Source: Arenicola marina (lineage: Eukaryota > Annelida > Polychaeta > Arenicolidae). Taken from it: a stretch of DNA of 64,000 bases. Below the pieces are notes generated by a model. That model was not told the DNA's origin. It saw only the letters and a program-made list of their open reading frames with translations, and did not search any database. This document shows, piece by piece, positions 1 to 10,682 of the stretch (the stretch's first letter is position 1; every line of letters begins with the position of its first letter). The stretch spans positions 43,012,003 through 43,076,002 of the forward strand of contig OZ025257.1 of NCBI GenBank assembly GCA_964019135.1, read 5' to 3'. The position numbers and the translations under genes were made by a program.

Positions 1-872
1 ATGGTTTGTCCGCGTATACTGCTTGAAGCAGGCAGGGCACACATTGGCAGTACGACCAGACATCTATAAAGGAAAAGGAGAACAGTCATTAACAAAGTAC
101 CTATGGATCTATTCTAAGGGTAATATGCTACTGCTCTACAGTGGCGTAGCACGAGGCTCAAAACAGTGTTTATAACCATGCCGGCCGATCTGCCTGACGT
201 GGGGGGGGGGGGTATAGGCGCCTTCCCCACCGCCCAGCCAAATAGAAAAGGTATCATTTACATTTAACACAGTGTAGAACTCAGTTAGATCTATCCGCAC
301 ATAACAACTAGGTCACGATAAGTCTGTCGTAAGGGGGACAGGGGGGGGGGGTAATCTATTGAGGCTTACACTCTCGTGAACGTTACCAGGATTAGGCTTA
401 AATTAAAGGTCTTACACTCTCCTAGATGTCGCCAAAGGGATCGACGGCTAACCAGTCTCAATGGCAAGGTACCGGTCAGAAAATGAAAACATGTAATAAA
501 ATCCTATGCCGGTCTTCAAGTGTGACGGGCGGGTCGTGCGCCTTTCCCCACCACCCCTCTAGATAAAGGGTTGGCGCATTAAAATTAAATTATAAAAGTA
601 AATTTATATTTACATATAGGATAGTCTCCACAATAAATGTTTTAAAGCCTCGAGCTGATACTCTTCGAATCCTTGAGTGTAATGACAGGTAGAATATCTT
701 GAAGACTGTTTCTATGTTAGAAGAGCTGGTCAGGTAATTAGCAAACGGTAATTATCGGGTTTATAATGGAAGGACGTCCGCTTGTGCAAACTCCTGGATA
801 TGGAAGTATCGGGCAACCGATCAACCAACGGCTTAATTTCAGCTTCTTCTACAGCGTGGACAATGTGTGGGA
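1..872. other. No gene recognised; poly-G tracts
   Basis: I see no supported gene here. Two poly-G tracts lie near 201-212 and 341-350. Minus-strand open frames that enter from the right are continuations of the neighbouring minisatellite and are not coding. Confidence 0.5.
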
Positions 873-2361
873 CATAAGGTCGTGTGGCGGTACATGGTGC
901 GATAAGGTCGTGTGGCGGTACATGGTGCGATAAGGTCGTGTGGCGGTACATGGTGCGATAAGATCGTGTGGCGGTACATGGTGTGATAAGATCGTGTGGC
1001 GGTACATGGTGCGATAAGGTCGTGTGGCGGTACATGGTGCGATAAGGTCGTGTGGCGGTAAATGGTGCGATAAGATCGTGTGGTGGTACATGGTGCCATA
1101 CGGTCGTGTGGCGGTACATGGTGCGATAAGGTCGTGTGGCGGTACATGGTGTAATAAGGTCGTGTGGCGGTACATGGTGCGATAAGGTCGTGTGGCGGTA
1201 CATGGTGCGATAAGGTCGTGTGGCGGTACATGGTGCGATAAGGTCGTGTGGCGGTACATGGTGCTATAAGGTCGTGTGGCGGTACATGGTGCCATAAGGT
1301 CGTGTGGCGGTACATGGTGCGATAAGGTCGTGTGGCGGTACATGGTGCTATAAGGTCGTGTGGCGGTACATGGTGCCATAAGGTCGTGTGGCGGTACATG
1401 GTGCAATAAGGTCGTGTGGCGTTACATGGTGCGATAAGGTCGTGTGGCGGTACATCGTGCTATAAGGTCGTGTGGCGGTACATGGTGCCATAAGGTCGTG
1501 TGGCGGTACATGGTGTGATAAGGTCGTGTGGCGGTACATGGTGCGATAAGGTCGTGTGGCGGTACATGGTGTAATAAGGTCGTGTGGCGGTACATGGTGC
1601 GATAAGGTCGTGTGGCGGTACATGGTGCGATAAGGTCGTGTGGCGGTACATGGTGCCATAATGTCGTGTGGCGGTACATGGTGCGATAAGGTCGTGTGGC
1701 GGTACATCGTGCTATAAGGTCGTGTGGCGGTACATGGTGCCATAAGGTCGTGTGGCGGTACATGGTGTGATAAGGTCGTGTGGCGGTACATGGTGCGATA
1801 AGGTCGTGTGGCGGTACATGGTGTAATAAGGTCGTGTGGCGGTACATGGTGCGATAAGGTCGTGTGGCGGTACATGGTGCCATAATGTCGTGTGGCGGTA
1901 CATGGTGCGATAAGGTCGTGTGGCGGTACATGGTGTCATAATGTCGTGTGGCGGTACATGGTGCCATAAGGTCGTGTGGCGGTACATGGTGCGATAACGT
2001 CGTGTGGCGGTACATGGTGCTATAAGGTCGTGTGGCGGTACATGGTGCGATAAGGTCGTGTGGCGGTACATGGTGCTATAAGGTCGTGTGGCGGTACATG
2101 GTGCGATAAGGTCGTGTGGCGGTACATGGTGCCATAAGGTCGTGTGGCGGTACATGGTGCGATAAGGTCGTGTGGCGGTACATGGTGCGATAAGGTCGTG
2201 TGGCGGTACATGGTGCCATAAGGTCGTGTGGCGGTACATGGTGCCATAAGATCGTGTGGCGGTACATGGTGCCATAAGGTCGTGTGGCGGTACATGGTGC
2301 GATAAGATCGTGTGGCGGTACATGGTGCGATAAGGTCGTGTGGCGGTACATGGTGCGATAG
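873..2361. repeat. 28-bp minisatellite, about 53 copies
   Basis: A 28-bp unit with core GGTCGTGTGGCGGTACATGG repeats head to tail for about 1.49 kb. Most variation sits in the three bases before ATAAGG (GCG, GCC, GCT, GTG, GTA), with occasional AATG or AAGATCG variants. A rare variant reading TACATCGTGC occurs at 1451 and again at 1703, exactly nine units (252 bp) apart, and is followed by nearly the same series of variants, so a block of units has been duplicated. The right edge lies about 12 bp from the 3' end of the minus-strand LINE. All minus-strand frames are open only because the unit carries no stop in that orientation. Confidence 0.97.
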
Positions 2362-2838
2362 GTACAAAGTTAAGAATTTGATTTGATTTGATTTGTTTGG
2401 GGCTTAACGGCACTTTCAGCCTGGAAGGCTATATCGTGCCATATTGGTTTAGGGTTATTCTAAATAACTCAAGAGTCCATATTAAAACCCTGAATATCAA
2501 TACATGTGATATGAATAAAACCATGAATGCAGTCTTTGTGGAATCGATCCATAGATCAATAAAACCCTGAGAATATCAAGTAATATCATTGAGCAGATCG
2601 TCATAAAACCATGAAAGTGAAGAATGGTGAAACGATAAAGACAACAAATTGTCAGAATATAAAACCATGAGTTGGTTTTTAAAACCAAGCTTTTGAGATT
2701 AATAATTACAGCAAAATGCACTGTTTGGCAGTAAACGTTGAATATATCATATGCATTTGACTAGATTTATTGTAGATAAATGATCTAAAATCTTTTGCAC
2801 TGTTTGGCTGTAAACGTTGACTAGATATATCATATGCA

Positions 2839-4742
2839 CTAGACTAGATTTATTGCAGATAAATAATCTAAAATCTTTTGCTGTGGTATATTATTAAATA
2901 GTTCTTTCATAGTTTCTGCTCTGTAATATTGATCCCTTGTCTGTTGAAAGTCAACACACCTCAACAGAATGTGCTCCACAGTCAGGGGTTCCTGACAGGG
3001 AACACACTCGGGAGGTGGTTCTCCTTTGAGGAGATAGCAATGGGTAAGGTACGTATGTCCAATTCGGAGTCCTTGAATGACAACGTCCCTCCGCCTACCG
3101 CGGATTCTTGGCCGTTTGGTACCCACAGTAGGCTGAAGCCGTTGCAATTTGTTGGAGGATTGCTCGTCCCAGGACGACTGCCAATTTTTAGTAATTTCGT
3201 TTTGGATGTACGGCTTCAAGTCCGAGTATGGAAACTGGACTGGAAGGACGTCGTCATTTAGAGCTTCTTTGGCGGCAGCGTCTGCTAGACTGTTGCCCTC
3301 TATGCCTATATGGCTAGAGATCCAGCAGAACACTACCGCCTTTCCATTGCATATTAAATCCTGACATTTTATGAGTATATCTTGTATTAAGGGATTTTCA
3401 TATTTCCGATATTTTATGGCTGGTATACAGGATAATGAATCTGAATAGATGATAAATTTATCATGTAGTGATTTTTCTATATATTCAAGTGCCATCAGTA
3501 GAGCTATTGCTTCTGCGGTGTATATAGAACATTGGTCTGGGAGGCGGTTGATGCACTGGTGTTCACCAGCCACAGCTGCAGCGGCAACCCTGTGGGAGTC
3601 TTTTGAGCCATCGGTATATATAGAGAAATGGTTGGGGTGTTGATTGTGTATAGTATGTTTAAGTTCTATAAATTGTGATGGGTCTGTGTCAGATTTGTTG
3701 TAAGTTGTTAGTTCTAACAGAACTTTTGGAGATTCCATTTCCCATGGTGGGATTTCTGGGAGGTGCCAGGTTCGTATATCGTTGAAATTGATATTGTATC
3801 TTGTCAAAAGGTTATTGACTCGAATTCCAAAGGTGGGTATTGTCTTTGGTTTGTTTTCAAATAGTGTTGTAAACTTTGGATGGAATACGTCTTCAAAGGT
3901 AGGATTATTGGGATTCGTTTTGAGCTTAAGTGCGTATTGTAGTGCTAATTTATCTCTACGGTAGTATAGAGATGGCTCAGCAGACTCCACGTACAGGCTT
4001 TCCGCAGGAGATGTGCGGAAAGCTCCCAGACATAAACGAAGTGCTTGGTTGTGCACATGGTCAAGCATCTGCAAATATGATTTGCGTGCTGATCCGTAAA
4101 TCATCGACCCATAATCCAGCCGTGACCGTATCAGGGCTCTGTAGATATTTAATAATGTCTCTCTTTCTGTTCCCCATTCTGTATTAGATAGCACTTTAAT
4201 TATATTAAGTGCTTTGGTACATTTCTGTTTTAATTGTTTAATATGGGGTATTTGATCCCCATTCATTTTAAGTTCAGGTTCCGGATGGAGTTTCCGGAGT
4301 TGACAGAAGTGCATACACACTGTTTTAGTTTTTGAAAATTTAAATCCATTCTCATCGCACCATTGTTGTAACTTATTGAGGTTCATTTGTAATTGCCGTT
4401 CTATTGTGTGCATATGTTTGGACCTGAAACAGGCCAAAAAGTCATCAACAAATAGAGAAGGATCTATGTTATTAGTGAGACATTTTATGATGCTGTTGAT
4501 TTTAATACTAAAAAGGGTTACAGATAAGATACTGCCTTGGGGAACCCCCATCTCCTGATCGTATACTTCGGAGAGGGTAGTTCCGACCCTTGTCTGAAAT
4601 AGACGTCTGTTTAGGAATTCTTGAATAAAATTTGGCATATGACCTCTGAGTCCCATATCATGGAGGTCTTTTAAAATACCATATTTCCATGTGGTGTCAT
4701 ATGCCTTTTCAAGGTCAAAGAATACTGCCACCACGCGTTTTT
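2839..4742 (-). pseudogene. LINE reverse transcriptase palm/thumb and RNase H
   Basis: This is the C-terminal two thirds of the LINE polyprotein, which copies element RNA into DNA at the nicked target. The open frame enters with VVAVFFDLEKAYDTTW, the RT motif holding the first catalytic Asp. MGVPQGSILS follows, and then FVDD at about 4441-4452, the catalytic pair, where Phe replaces the usual Tyr. An RNase H domain follows: IYTDGSKDS near 3595-3625, an AEAIALLMALE helix near 3505, and YSDSLSCIPA near 3430, which supply the Asp-Glu-Asp metal ligands, then WISSHIGIEGNSLAD. A Cys/His-type tail (CVPCQEPLTVEHILLRC) near 2960-3010 precedes the stop. The domain is uninterrupted, but its frame differs from the upstream part, so it is classed as a broken copy. 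Confidence 0.85.
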
Positions 4743-5081
4743 TTTGATGAATGCCTCGCGTATATAGGTCTCCAATCGTATTAAATTATCGGTGGTATTT
4801 CTGTTTTGTCGAAAGCCACTCTGGAACTTAGTGATGATATTATTTGTTTCCAGAAAATATGTAAGGCGGTTATTTATCATCTTTTCTAGTGTTTTACATA
4901 TACAACTTGTAAGAGCTATTGGTCGGTAGGAAGAAGGATTGGTGTGATCCTTCCCAGGCTTAGGGATAGGAATGACTATCGCCTTTTTCCACGATGGGGG
5001 TATTTGCCCGGTTTGCCAAATGAAGTTGAATATGTCGAGAAGAAGTTCCAAGGATGTATCGGGTAGTTGTTTCAGGAATTG
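4743..5081 (-). pseudogene. LINE reverse transcriptase fingers segment
   Basis: This segment has the conserved early RT blocks: IPPSWKKAIVIPIPKPGKD, SSYRPIALTSCICKTLEKM and FQSGFRQNRNTTDNLIRLE. It is in the same frame as the upstream gag-endonuclease ORF and is separated from it only by a TAA codon at 5082-5084, just after GPDNIP. Its right-hand frame runs out at a homopolymer: eight A residues (minus-strand sense) at about 4737-4744, where six or nine would keep the frame. One base lost here moves the reading from this frame to that of the palm domain. A sequencing or assembly error in the homopolymer is an alternative to a real lesion. Confidence 0.8.
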
Positions 5082-7742
5082 TTATGGGATATTGTCTGGC
5101 CCTGGTGAAGTGTTGTTAGTTTTCCTCAGGGCAGACTGAAGTTCCTCCATGGAGAAGAGGCTATTGTAATATTCATCATTTTTGGATTTGAAATTGAGTT
5201 TTTTCCTCTCACTAACCGCCTTGTATCTTTGGAATTTAGCCGTGTAATTTTTTGAGGAAGAATTTGTTGCAAAGGCTTTCGACAAGGTATTGGCTATTTG
5301 CACTGGTTCGGTGAGGGTTGTGTTTTCATGGATCAGGTGGTTTAAGCTGTTGTTTGCTTTTTTCCCACTGATCTTCTGTATGGCTCGCCACGTTTTCTTA
5401 GTTGTTGTTTTATTTCCAAGTTTGGAGACATAGTTTCTCCAGGATTCCCTTTTTGTTGTTCGTATTGTGCGGCGGGTCTGTGCTCGCACTTGTTTATATT
5501 TGAGGATATTTCCTGGAGTAGGATGTATTTGGAGTTCTCGCTGAGCCTGTTTTCGTTGTTGTACGGCCTCACGGCATTCATCGTTAAACCATGGCTTCTT
5601 TTGAATTTTGAGATTGGTCGAGGTTTTGGGAATGGTGTCTTCAGCTATTTTATGAAGTGTTTCGCTGAAGAGGGCTATTGGGTCTGGTATACCTTGGAAG
5701 TTGGCTGTTGTGAGTTTTTCAAAGCACATTTTTTTAAAAGCAGTCCAGTCAGCCTTATTTAGCTTCCAGTGAGCAATATTTTCATCTGGAGCGAGAAGTT
5801 GGCTAGTAAGAAGGATAGGGAAGTGGTCACTGCCGTGAAGATCATCTTCCACTTTCCAGTTGAAATCAAGGCATAGACTGGGATGGGCTATAGTTAGGTC
5901 TATGGCCGTATTGGCACCATTCCCAGGGTGTATATAAGTTATTGAGCCATCGTTGAGCAGAACGGTATTGTTTTTTAAGATAAAGTCCTCTAGCAGGCGG
6001 CCCTTGGGTTGTATGTCTTTACAACCCCATATCGTATGATGGGCATTGAAATCTCGAAGAAGTATATACGGCGCTGGTAGTTGTTTAATTATATTTTCTA
6101 GTTCTAGTCGTGTTGTACGTAAATTAGGTGGAATATAGATAGAGCACAGGGTTATGGTTTTGTGTAATGTTATTCGTATGGCCATAGCTTGTAGGTTGGT
6201 CTGCAAGGGTATTTGGCTGTGTGGAGTTTTCTCCTTTATAAGGATACTAACTCCGCCTGTGATTTTATCCCCCGTATTAAGTCCTAGATTATCATATGAT
6301 GTATATCCACTAATTGTTATATCGCCTTGGTTTTTGATGAATGTTTCTTGGAGACAAAACGCTACGGGGTTGTGGTCCTGCTTTAGCAAGAGGATTTCAT
6401 CACGATTGCCTCTCATACCTCGACAATTCCATTGTATAATGGAAGACCTGGTTGATGATATGGGTGGCGTATCTGCCTTGTGTTTTCTTTTGTCACGCCC
6501 CCTTTCCTGTGTGTCTGTCTCCATTTCCTCATCGTCCTCCTCCTCTAGTTGCGAGTATTTGTTATGTATTTTGATGGGATCCGTTGATCCCTTGGGTGGT
6601 CGGTTTAGTTTTGCTGCTTTCGATTTGGCCAGTTTGTGGGTGGTGGGTTTTGTAGTGGGTTTTGTAGAAGGTTTCTTTGCAGGTGTCTTTGTTTGAATTT
6701 CTATTATGGGCTCTGTCTGGCTGGATGTTCCTGTCTCCTCTGGGGCCTCTGTTGTAATTGTGAATTCTGCATCTGGTGGCCAGGAATAAACAGTGTTTAT
6801 TCCTATAGAAACCATGTTTGGTTTTGGTGTTGTCTCATTGGATTTGGTTTGGGTCGAGCCCGTCACTTCAGCGAATGTTTTGTTTCCAGTTACATTTGTA
6901 GTTTTATTTTCTATTATTTTTCTCGTTTCGGGATAGGATATGGAGTTTTTAGTTTTTACTGTCTGTATCTCTTTTTCTTTTTGCCACATTGGACACTGTT
7001 TTGAGTATGCGTAGTGACTGCCTTTGCAATTTACACAGTGACTCGGTTTGCTGCAGGAGGTGTCTTCATGGCCCTCGTCGCCACAGCGAGCACAGGTGAC
7101 TTGCCTCCTGCAGTTGTTCTTTCCGTGGCCGAAGCGTTGGCATTGGAAACAGCGTAGTGGGTTTGGTATATAGATGTCGACTGGTACACGAAGGTATCCA
7201 GCTTTTATTGTTGTAGGAGGGATGTGGGATGCAAATGTGAGAATTATAGTATTTGTTGGAATTCTTTCTCCATTTTTCGTGATTGATATCCGTTTGGCCT
7301 CCATGACATTCTGTGAGGCCAACTCGGTAACTATCTCTGTGTCAGAACACATTTGTAGGTCTCTGCACCGGATGACACCTCGGCTATTGTTGAGGGTACG
7401 GTGAGGAGTTATTGTTACTGGGATTTGGAGGAGGGTCGTGGCTCGGAGGAGGTTGTCAGCATGACTCTTCCGTGTGACCTCGATGAGGAGGTCACCGGAG
7501 CGGAGTCGTTTGACATCCTTTGGTTCTCCGGCCAGACTTTGGATGGCCTTATCCAGTGCAAATGGTGACCATTTCGAAAGAGATAAATCTGGATTTGTGG
7601 CGTGTGCCATCAAAAATCTTGAATAATTGTCGTTTTCTTGATTTGGTTCATGTGTAGGACAGCTTGTTCGAAGTTTCTTATTGGATCGTTCTTCTCGTGC
7701 CTTTGTTTCTGCAGGTGTGGGTTTTTTTTCTTGAGCACTCAT
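5082..7742 (-). pseudogene. LINE gag-like zinc-knuckle protein fused to AP endonuclease
   Basis: One long frame encodes both gag-like and endonuclease domains. I start it at the ATG at 7740-7742 (MSAQEKKPTPAETKAREERS); the frame stays open 40 codons further upstream, but that part looks like leader. Residues about 30-170 resemble the RNA-recognition-like part of jockey/I gag proteins. Three Cys/His zinc knuckles follow at DNA positions about 7110-7151 (CFQCQRFGHGKNNC), 7053-7094 (CARCGDEGHEDTSC) and 6993-7037 (CVNCKGSHYAYSKQC). A low-complexity Thr/Lys/Pro linker precedes the endonuclease, which opens with IIQWNCRGMRGN near 6415-6440, continues with CLQETFIKN and LRDFNAHHTIWGC, and closes with GSDHFPILL near 5815-5838. 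In LRDFNAHH an Arg stands where a Gly or Ser is usual. The endonuclease would nick target DNA. No stop separates the gag part from the endonuclease in this copy. Confidence 0.85.
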
Positions 7743-8029
7743 GGTGGGTTTAAATATTTCACCGTCCGTGGTCCCCACCCACATCGGAGCCCTCTCGGGA
7801 CACTGATTCGGTGCGGTACTCCAGCACCCAGTGCCAAGGATACACAGACGGTATACTCGCATAACAAATACTTATTCTTCTGTTGGAAAAAAAAGAGGTA
7901 TTTGCCACTTGATTAGCCCAAGCCACCGTCCTAACAGGATCTTGTTCAGAGCAACTGAAATATGAGGTGTCTCAAAAGACTCATTGCATACGGTTGTATG
8001 AATAATAGGGTGAGAATGTTTTTGATATT
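7743..8029. other. LINE leader and unassigned sequence
   Basis: The left part is probably the 5' leader of the minus-strand LINE. I could not define its end or a target-site duplication. No gene is seen. Confidence 0.4.
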
Positions 8030-8312
8030 ATGTTGTTGAACAAGAATCCTAGGACTTGTCGTGACGAGCCGATTGATCAGACCGGGCCAAATCTGACCTC
8101 CCGTCCAGGAGAAATAAGGGTCAAACTGGTATCTTGCAGAAACAGAGTTTCCACTCAACCAGCAGAGTCCCGTCTTCCTCCGACACGGGTTGCGAACCAC
8201 GGCATACGGTTCGCCTCCATTTAGTCGCCTCTTACGACATGCAGATGTTAAACATGGAGGTGCATCGGGCCTATTCTACTTTCCCCCGAACCCGCAGGGG
8301 GCCAAAGTTAAG
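8030..8312 (-). repeat. Dispersed repeat with a GTCGTAAGAGGCGACTAA core
   Basis: Read on the minus strand, the segment contains GTCGTAAGAGGCGACTAA (8221-8238 on the plus strand as its complement), preceded by a CCCCCTGCGGGTTCGGGGG stretch near 8285-8305 and followed by a conserved-looking run (CCCGTGTCGGAGGAAGACGG). From memory, this arrangement recurs in many invertebrate transcripts as part of a dispersed SINE or LINE-tail repeat. Only one copy lies in this window, so the family call rests on recognition and the borders are approximate. Confidence 0.45.
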
Positions 8313-8317
8313 AAAGG

Positions 8318-8700
8318 CGTATAGCTGGTTTAGATGTAGTAGCGGTAAACTTATGGTTGAGAGAGGCAGACAACCTAATATATACAGAGAAGAAAGATTG
8401 GGCCCATATTGTCAGACCTTTTATATGGACGAAATTAAAACCCAATTCCACTTTTTGTTTAGGTGTCAGCTTTATACAAATATCAGTGGAATAGCTTTTA
8501 CAAATAACCATCAAAACTAAATTGTATCCAACTTATGTGCGCAACTGACGAGAAAACTATATACGGAATCTGTAAGTTTAGAATTGCCGCATTTAGCAAG
8601 ATGGAAAAACAGGGGTATTAATTATGTGGTTGAGTTGATTATTGTAGTGGAACGTTGTGTTTGTGTTTTATTGTTGAATGCTTTTGTAATTTGTACCAGG
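8318..8700 (+). pseudogene. LINE C-terminal fragment
   Basis: The frame from 8318 reads GRQPNIYREERLGPYCQTF, then QFHFLFRCQLYTNI. This matches the C-terminal Cys/His region of LINE reverse transcriptases, where the usual pattern is a REERLC..C block, then EFHFLF.CP.Y. The first Cys of the pair is Gly here. Coding decays after about 8515; the remainder is recognisable only weakly. The 25.5-26.8 kb fragment carries the same type of tail (RICTGCNLGVVEYEIHVLL), so the two may come from related elements. Confidence 0.6.
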
Positions 8701-8799
8701 GCTGGAAGCCAGCCAAAGTACGGAATAAACATACGAGTTATTAAAAGGTGTCATTTCCTCTATCGTGTAGTCATGTGTTATTTGCATTTTGCACATGTC

Positions 8800-8992
8800 A
8801 CGGGTCGGGCGTTCGTTAAATGCCGTCCCGGACGAATCCATCGCACGAGCCCTGCGTAGGAAGGTGGTGACTCCACGCTGACTCCTGGACCAAGGTGTCG
8901 GCGGGGAGAGATTCCACCCCTCTCATCAATATGACGGCCGGCGTCAAGCAAGGCTGCCCGCTCTCACCAGCGCTATTCAACCTGCTGGCATA
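8800..8992 (+). pseudogene. R2-like reverse transcriptase fragment
   Basis: Two short pieces in different frames resemble the RT palm region of R2/NeSL-type elements: NAVPDESIARALRR at about 8817-8860 and TAGVKQGCPLSPALFNLL at about 8932-8985. The second is the classic GVKQGCPLSP block just ahead of the catalytic motif. The catalytic YADD block itself is absent; the sequence stops resembling RT immediately after the block. Heavily decayed, no open frame. Confidence 0.65.
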
Positions 8993-9089
8993 TCTTCGAT
9001 GTAACCAGGAAAGCTTCTGTATACATGTGGGATACTAGTCGGGAGTATAACAGGGAGGGGCCGACCAACAACACAATCCCCATAATAGG

Positions 9090-9230
9090 ATAGGGTACGT
9101 AACTGTTTTATGACCCCTATTTCATTAAGGACAAAGATATATTTATAATGAAACCAATACAACGACCCCTATGGTAGTATAGGGTACACCACTGTATTGT
9201 ACCCCCTATTTCATTAAGGACCAAGAGAGG
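9090..9230. repeat. Imperfect tandem duplication of about 90 bp
   Basis: Two segments starting near 9090 and 9179 share ATAGGGTA..(T)AC..CTGT and then CCCCTATTTCATTAAGGAC. The second copy runs into a poly-C tract at about 9234-9247. Confidence 0.6.
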
Positions 9231-9379
9231 CGTCCCCCCCCCCCCCCTCCCCGAAAACACACACAAATGGGAGCAAGCCATACGAAGCGATGGCCTTCTA
9301 CACAAATGTTACCCAGATAAAAGTGTGGCTCACCGGACGCCCCCCCCCTCCCTGTCCTCGCCTAGCTGTGATACCGCTG

Positions 9380-9750
9380 TCATATTGAGCGGTGTTGTGT
9401 TTGTAACAGTTGGAAAACTATAGCGTATTAATGTAAGGTTTATTTTCGGGCTCTTTTTGTTATATTTGTGTTATTATTTATTCACTTATGCTTGTAGTAA
9501 TGTGCTTGTAATCACCTGAACATTTTTACGACCACAATAGTGCACCGTATCTCTTGCCTTCAAGCGGAATATCAGCAGTCATAAAACTCTGAAAGTAATC
9601 ATGCGGTAATATTGCAAAATATCGAGCAGACGCTGGTAAACCCTGAAAGGTAACATTTCAATGAACGGTTAATTTCTTATAGTGTATATTTCACTTCATT
9701 TCCAGGCTGGCCATGCAACAGACATGACGTAACCGTGCTAACTTTTTTTA
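9380..9750 (+). repeat. Dispersed repeat family DR1, copy 1
   Basis: This segment aligns by eye with 27045-27605, 31685-32115 and, in part, 36275-36410. Shared landmarks in order are a (T)GAACGGTGTT-like start, TTATTTTCGGG, GTTTGTAGTAA, TGAACATTTT.ACGACCAC, GCACCGTATC.CTTGCCTTC, ATCAGCAGTCATAAA, TGAAAGTAATCATGCGG, GGTAAACCCTGAAAG and a GAGGCTGGCCA-like 3' part ending AACTTTTT.TATCAG. No coding is apparent. The repeat abuts the 3' tail of the truncated LINE copy that follows. The segment before it (about 9285-9370) also matches the segment before copy 3, so the repeat may extend further left. Confidence 0.75.
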
Positions 9751-9751
9751 T

Positions 9752-10303
9752 CAGAATTGATTTGATTTTATTGGGGTTTAACGGCACTTTCAGCCTGTAC
9801 GGCTATATATCGTGCCATATTGGTTCAGTACAATCTAAATAACTCAAGAGTCAATACTAAAACCCTGAAAGTATCAAGACATGTGAGCTTGTAGATAAAA
9901 AAAATGCAAAATGGTAAATGGTCAAGTAGATAAAACGATGAATGCAGTCAATGTGGAAACGATTAATACATTAATAAACCCTGAGGAAATCAAGTAATAT
10001 GATTCAGCAGATTTTCTTAAAACCATGAAAGTGAAGAACGGTGAAACGATAAAGTCAATAAATTGTCAGAATATAAAACCATGAGTTGGTTTTTACAACC
10101 AAGCTTTCAAGATTAATAAATACAGCAACATGCACTGTTTGGCAGTTAACGTTGACTACATATTATAAGCATTTTACTACATTTATTGCAGATAAATAAT
10201 GTAAGAAAATTTGCTGTGGTATATTATTAAATAGTTCTTTCATATTTAATGTTCTATAATATTGGTCCCTTGTTTGTTGAAAGTCAACACACCTCAACAG
10301 AAT
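9752..10303 (-). mobile_element. 5'-truncated copy of the 2.4-7.9 kb LINE
   Basis: This interval matches 2376-2975 of the minus-strand LINE over the 3' untranslated region and the last codons before the stop, for example GGCACTTTCAGCCTG, GAAAGTGAAGAA.GGTGAAAC and AGTCAACACACCTCAACAGA. The match ends at about 10303, as expected for a 5'-truncated insertion. The copy lacks the internal duplication present near 2720-2880, so that duplication is either specific to the longer copy or lost here. Confidence 0.85.
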
Positions 10304-10556
10304 TAGGTATGTGTCTAAGGAGGCTGACTATTATTAATAATGGACTTTTCACGTGAACGAACGATCTAGCGGCATCTTCACCAAAAAGAAGTTATGTTTT
10401 AGACATTAATGCTGGGCTAGCAACTGACCGGGGTCGTATGACGCTGCTACAGGCGACCTGCGGGCCATCGTAGTTCTGACCATAAACACTGCCGACTAGC
10501 GATCCGACGGCCTTGTATTACCCACTCGCCGGGCAGTTTCCGGAGAAACCAAAGCA

Positions 10557-10606
10557 AGTGTGCTGGGGTACGTCCGAGCGTCCACCTTGTGGATGACACG
10601 TTGTAG
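10557..10606 (+). other. Conserved nested hairpin segment (copy 1)
   Basis: The segment contains ACGTCCGAGCGTCCACC, then TTGTGGATGACACGTTG. TCCAC pairs with GTGGA across a three-base loop, and an outer ACGT pairs with ACGT. A near-identical segment lies at 15525-15571, with both stems kept. It sits about 0.7 kb upstream of the R2-like zinc-finger coding region, so it may belong to that element's 5' leader. Confidence 0.5.
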
Positions 10607-10682
10607 CCGGTAACCGTCTGTGTCAGCGGAACACGGCGGGCTAAACCCTCAAACACGGGCTGAACGTCTGGTAGATAGGGGG

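Larger units (their letters stand above)
2374..7925 (-). mobile_element. Near-complete I/Nimb-like non-LTR retrotransposon
   Basis: Read on the minus strand, this element runs from a 5' leader near 7.9 kb through gag-like zinc knuckles, an apurinic endonuclease, a reverse transcriptase and an RNase H domain to a 3' untranslated region of about 460 bp ending in short AATCA-type repeats at 2376-2393. The domain order EN-RT-RNase H is that of the I group, and the sequence resembles Nimb-like elements of aquatic invertebrates; that clade call is from memory of motif style, not a tree. A second copy of the 3' region at 9752-10303 fixes the 3' end. Inside the 3' region a stretch ending in CTAAAATCTTTTGC is duplicated (about 2720-2800 and 2800-2880). 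The coding region has one in-frame stop (5082-5084) and one frameshift (about 4737-4744), so the insertion looks young. The 5' end and target-site duplication were not resolved. Confidence 0.85.

Noticed and set aside
873-2361. CRISPR-like array
   Set aside because: The units are directly tandem with no unique spacers, and the genome is eukaryotic. The same holds for the 23.15-23.72 kb array.
730-2413. Many minus-strand ORFs of the MYRHTTLSHHVPPHDL type
   Set aside because: They are translations of the 28-bp minisatellite. Three units make 84 bp, so all frames are open and read the same.
6154-7004. Plus-strand ORFs opposite the LINE gag-endonuclease
   Set aside because: They are antisense shadows of a clearly recognised coding region.
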